Shown here: positions 14,771 to 16,255 of the stretch, in pieces
How the letters are laid out: every line of letters begins with the position of its first letter
Position numbering within the stretch: the first letter of the stretch is position 1
Source of the DNA: Bacteroidaceae bacterium
Lineage (GTDB): Bacteria > Bacteroidota > Bacteroidia > Bacteroidales > Bacteroidaceae
Assembly (NCBI GenBank): GCA_016302965.1
Contig: JAEDMP010000056.1
Coordinates: forward strand, 1 to 16,255
DNA: 16,255 nucleotides
Reading direction: 5' to 3'
The notes under the pieces: generated by a model
Told to the model about the DNA's origin: nothing
Database searches by the model: none
The model's input: the letters and a program-made list of their open reading frames with translations, nothing else
Program-made: the position numbers and the translations under genes

Positions 14771-16255
14771 TCAGATATTGGCTATCGACATGATATTGGC
14801 AAAGACGCCGGCGGCCGTCACCCCTGCTCCGGCTCCATATCCCTGGATGAGCATGGGATATTCGCGGTAGCGCTCTGTGGTGAGCAGCACGATGTTGTTG
14901 GACCCCTCCAGTCCATAGAAGGGATGGCGCGCTCCAACAGCCTGCAGCGACACCGAGGTCTTGCCATGGTCCATACAGGCCACGAAACGCCATCGTTTCC
15001 CTTCGCTCTCCAACTGCTGGCGACGCTGCTCGAAGTCGGCATCCAGCGTGGGCAGTTTCTGCCAGAACTCCTCCAGGCTGCCCGTGAAGAACTCGTCGGG
15101 CACGAAGAGGTGTTTCTCCACATCCTCCTGTTCCACCTGGTAACCCGCCTCGCGGGTCAGGATGACCAGTTTCCTCACCACGTCCTTGCCGCTGAGGTCA
15201 ATGCGCGGGTCGGGTTCGCTGTAGCCTTGCTCCTTGGCTCTTCTCACGGTTTCCGAGAAGGGCACGTCGGCGGCAATCTCATTGAAGATGAAGTTGAGCG
15301 TACCGCTCACCACGGCCTCAATCTTGAGAATCTTGTCGCCCGAGTTGCGCAGGTCGTTGATGGTGCCGATAATGGGGAGTCCGGCTCCCACATTGGTCTC
15401 GAAGAGGAATTTCACCCCTCTTCTGAGAGCGGTCTCCTTCAGTCTGAGATAGCTCTGATAGTCGCTCGAAGCAGCCACCTTGTTGGCAGCCACCACCGAG
15501 ATGTTATGTTCGAGGAAAGTCTGGTAAAGTTCGGCCACCTCGCCGCTGGCAGTACAATCCACAAACACACTGTTGAAGATATTCATCCCCAGCACCTCGT
15601 CGCGCAGATGCTCCAGATTGCTGGCGGGTGAAGCGTCGAGGGCCTCCCGGTAGTTATCCAGATTGAGCCCTTCTCTCGAGAAGATGGCATGATGGCTGCT
15701 GGCGATACCCACCACATTCAGTTTCAGGCGCTGTGTATCCATCAGCTGTTTGTATTGGGCGTGGATTTGCTGGATCAGATGGCCTCCCACCGTACCCACT
15801 CCACAGATGAAAAGGTTGAGCACCTTGTATTCGCTGAGGAAGAAGGAGTCGTGGAGCACGTTGAGCGCCTTGCGCAGATATTTCGAATCGACCACAAAAG
15901 AGATGTTGGTCTCTGATGCACCCTGGGCGCAGGCGATGACACTGATACCACTACGTCCGAGCGTACCGAAGAGCTTGCCGGCGATACCCGGCGTGTGCTT
16001 CATGTTCTCGCCCACAATAGCGATGGTGGCCAGTCCGCTTTCGGCGTGCATGGGGAACATGGCTCCCGTCTCTATCTCCTTGGCAAATTCGCGGTTGAGC
16101 ACGCTCACGGCCCCCTTCGCATCTACATCCCTCACACCGATAGAGGTGGAGTTCTCCGAAGAAGCCTGTGACACCATAAATACGGAGATGCCATGCTCGG
16201 CCAGGGCGGTGAAGATGCGCCGGTTGACACCGATTACACCCACCATCGACAGACC
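14771..16255 (-). CDS. thrA: Bifunctional aspartokinase / homoserine dehydrogenase, N-terminal part outside window
   Basis: The C-terminal 494 residues of a fused enzyme that catalyses the first and third steps from aspartate to threonine. The frame is open to base 16255 (first residues GLSMVGVIGVN), so the kinase domain lies beyond the window edge. What is visible begins in the regulatory ACT region: NRRIFTALAEHGISVFMVSQ, then a second ACT unit from about ATIAIVGENMKHTPGIAGKL. The homoserine dehydrogenase part follows, with NAD(P)-binding LFICGVGTVGGHL (15774-15814), SGTLNFIFNEI and the catalytic DLSGKDVVRK segment (about 15170-15199). The ending GYGAGAGVTAAGVFANI is standard. First visible gene of the thr operon, 70 nt before the homoserine kinase gene. 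Family length of about 810 residues suggests some 315 are missing. Confidence 0.96.
   Translation of the reverse strand, partial: GLSMVGVIGVNRRIFTALAEHGISVFMVSQASSENSTSIGVRDVDAKGAVSVLNREFAKEIETGAMFPMHAESGLATIAIVGENMKHTPGIAGKLFGTLGRSGISVIACAQGASETNISFVVDSKYLRKALNVLHDSFFLSEYKVLNLFICGVGTVGGHLIQQIHAQYKQLMDTQRLKLNVVGIASSHHAIFSREGLNLDNYREALDASPASNLEHLRDEVLGMNIFNSVFVDCTASGEVAELYQTFLEHNISVVAANKVAASSDYQSYLRLKETALRRGVKFLFETNVGAGLPIIGTINDLRNSGDKILKIEAVVSGTLNFIFNEIAADVPFSETVRRAKEQGYSEPDPRIDLSGKDVVRKLVILTREAGYQVEQEDVEKHLFVPDEFFTGSLEEFWQKLPTLDADFEQRRQQLESEGKRWRFVACMDHGKTSVSLQAVGARHPFYGLEGSNNIVLLTTERYREYPMLIQGYGAGAGVTAAGVFANIMSIANI

Noticed and set aside
14703..14993. 97-codon minus-strand ORF overlapping the end of thrA
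   Set aside because: Most of it is an out-of-frame shadow of the homoserine dehydrogenase coding sequence; only the last 14 codons lie in the gap and are reported separately.

Overview
This window comes from the chromosome of a Bacteroidales bacterium, most likely in the Prevotella group. Several things point there: class III (anaerobic) ribonucleotide reductase; a proposed phosphoglycerate-mutase-like homoserine kinase between thrA and thrC; gyrA followed by exported TPR proteins; start codons without Shine-Dalgarno sequences; and promoter elements of the Bacteroidetes TTTG / TAnnTTTG type. By eye the DNA is more than half G+C, and TTA, CTA and TCA codons are so rare that long antisense shadow ORFs run opposite many genes. 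The species cannot be fixed from this sequence. I see no mobile element, CRISPR array, rRNA or tRNA.

Layout, left to right; everything is on the minus strand except mntP. (1) nrdD, with its C-terminus beyond base 1, behind its own leader and a -7 element that abuts a 29-nt dyad. (2) A unit read from right to left: gyrA, then two paralogous signal-peptide TPR proteins, with a terminator-like hairpin between the two TPR genes. (3) A second unit read from right to left from a good promoter at about 10130-10160: a HAD hydrolase, panB (pantothenate synthesis) and a 12-TM MFS transporter. (4) An exported alpha/beta hydrolase, divergent from (5) mntP, a manganese exporter gene on the plus strand whose promoter lies so close to the start codon that the mRNA is probably leaderless. 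(6) The threonine operon thrA (5' end outside the window), homoserine kinase and thrC, ending in a strong hairpin that overlaps the 3' end of mntP.

Together the thr genes turn aspartate into threonine: aspartokinase and homoserine dehydrogenase in one fused protein, then homoserine phosphorylation, then threonine synthase. PanB makes ketopantoate for CoA. GyrA and NrdD serve replication and dNTP supply.

This is mostly ordinary core-genome DNA and I do not see an unmistakable new defence or mobile system. The most interesting points are regulatory (the nrdD promoter dyad and leader hairpin, the near-leaderless mntP transcript, the long GC-rich gyrA leader, a TGATG-coupled mini-ORF in the thr operon), the TPR paralogue pair behind gyrA, and Gly at the quinolone-relevant position of GyrA.
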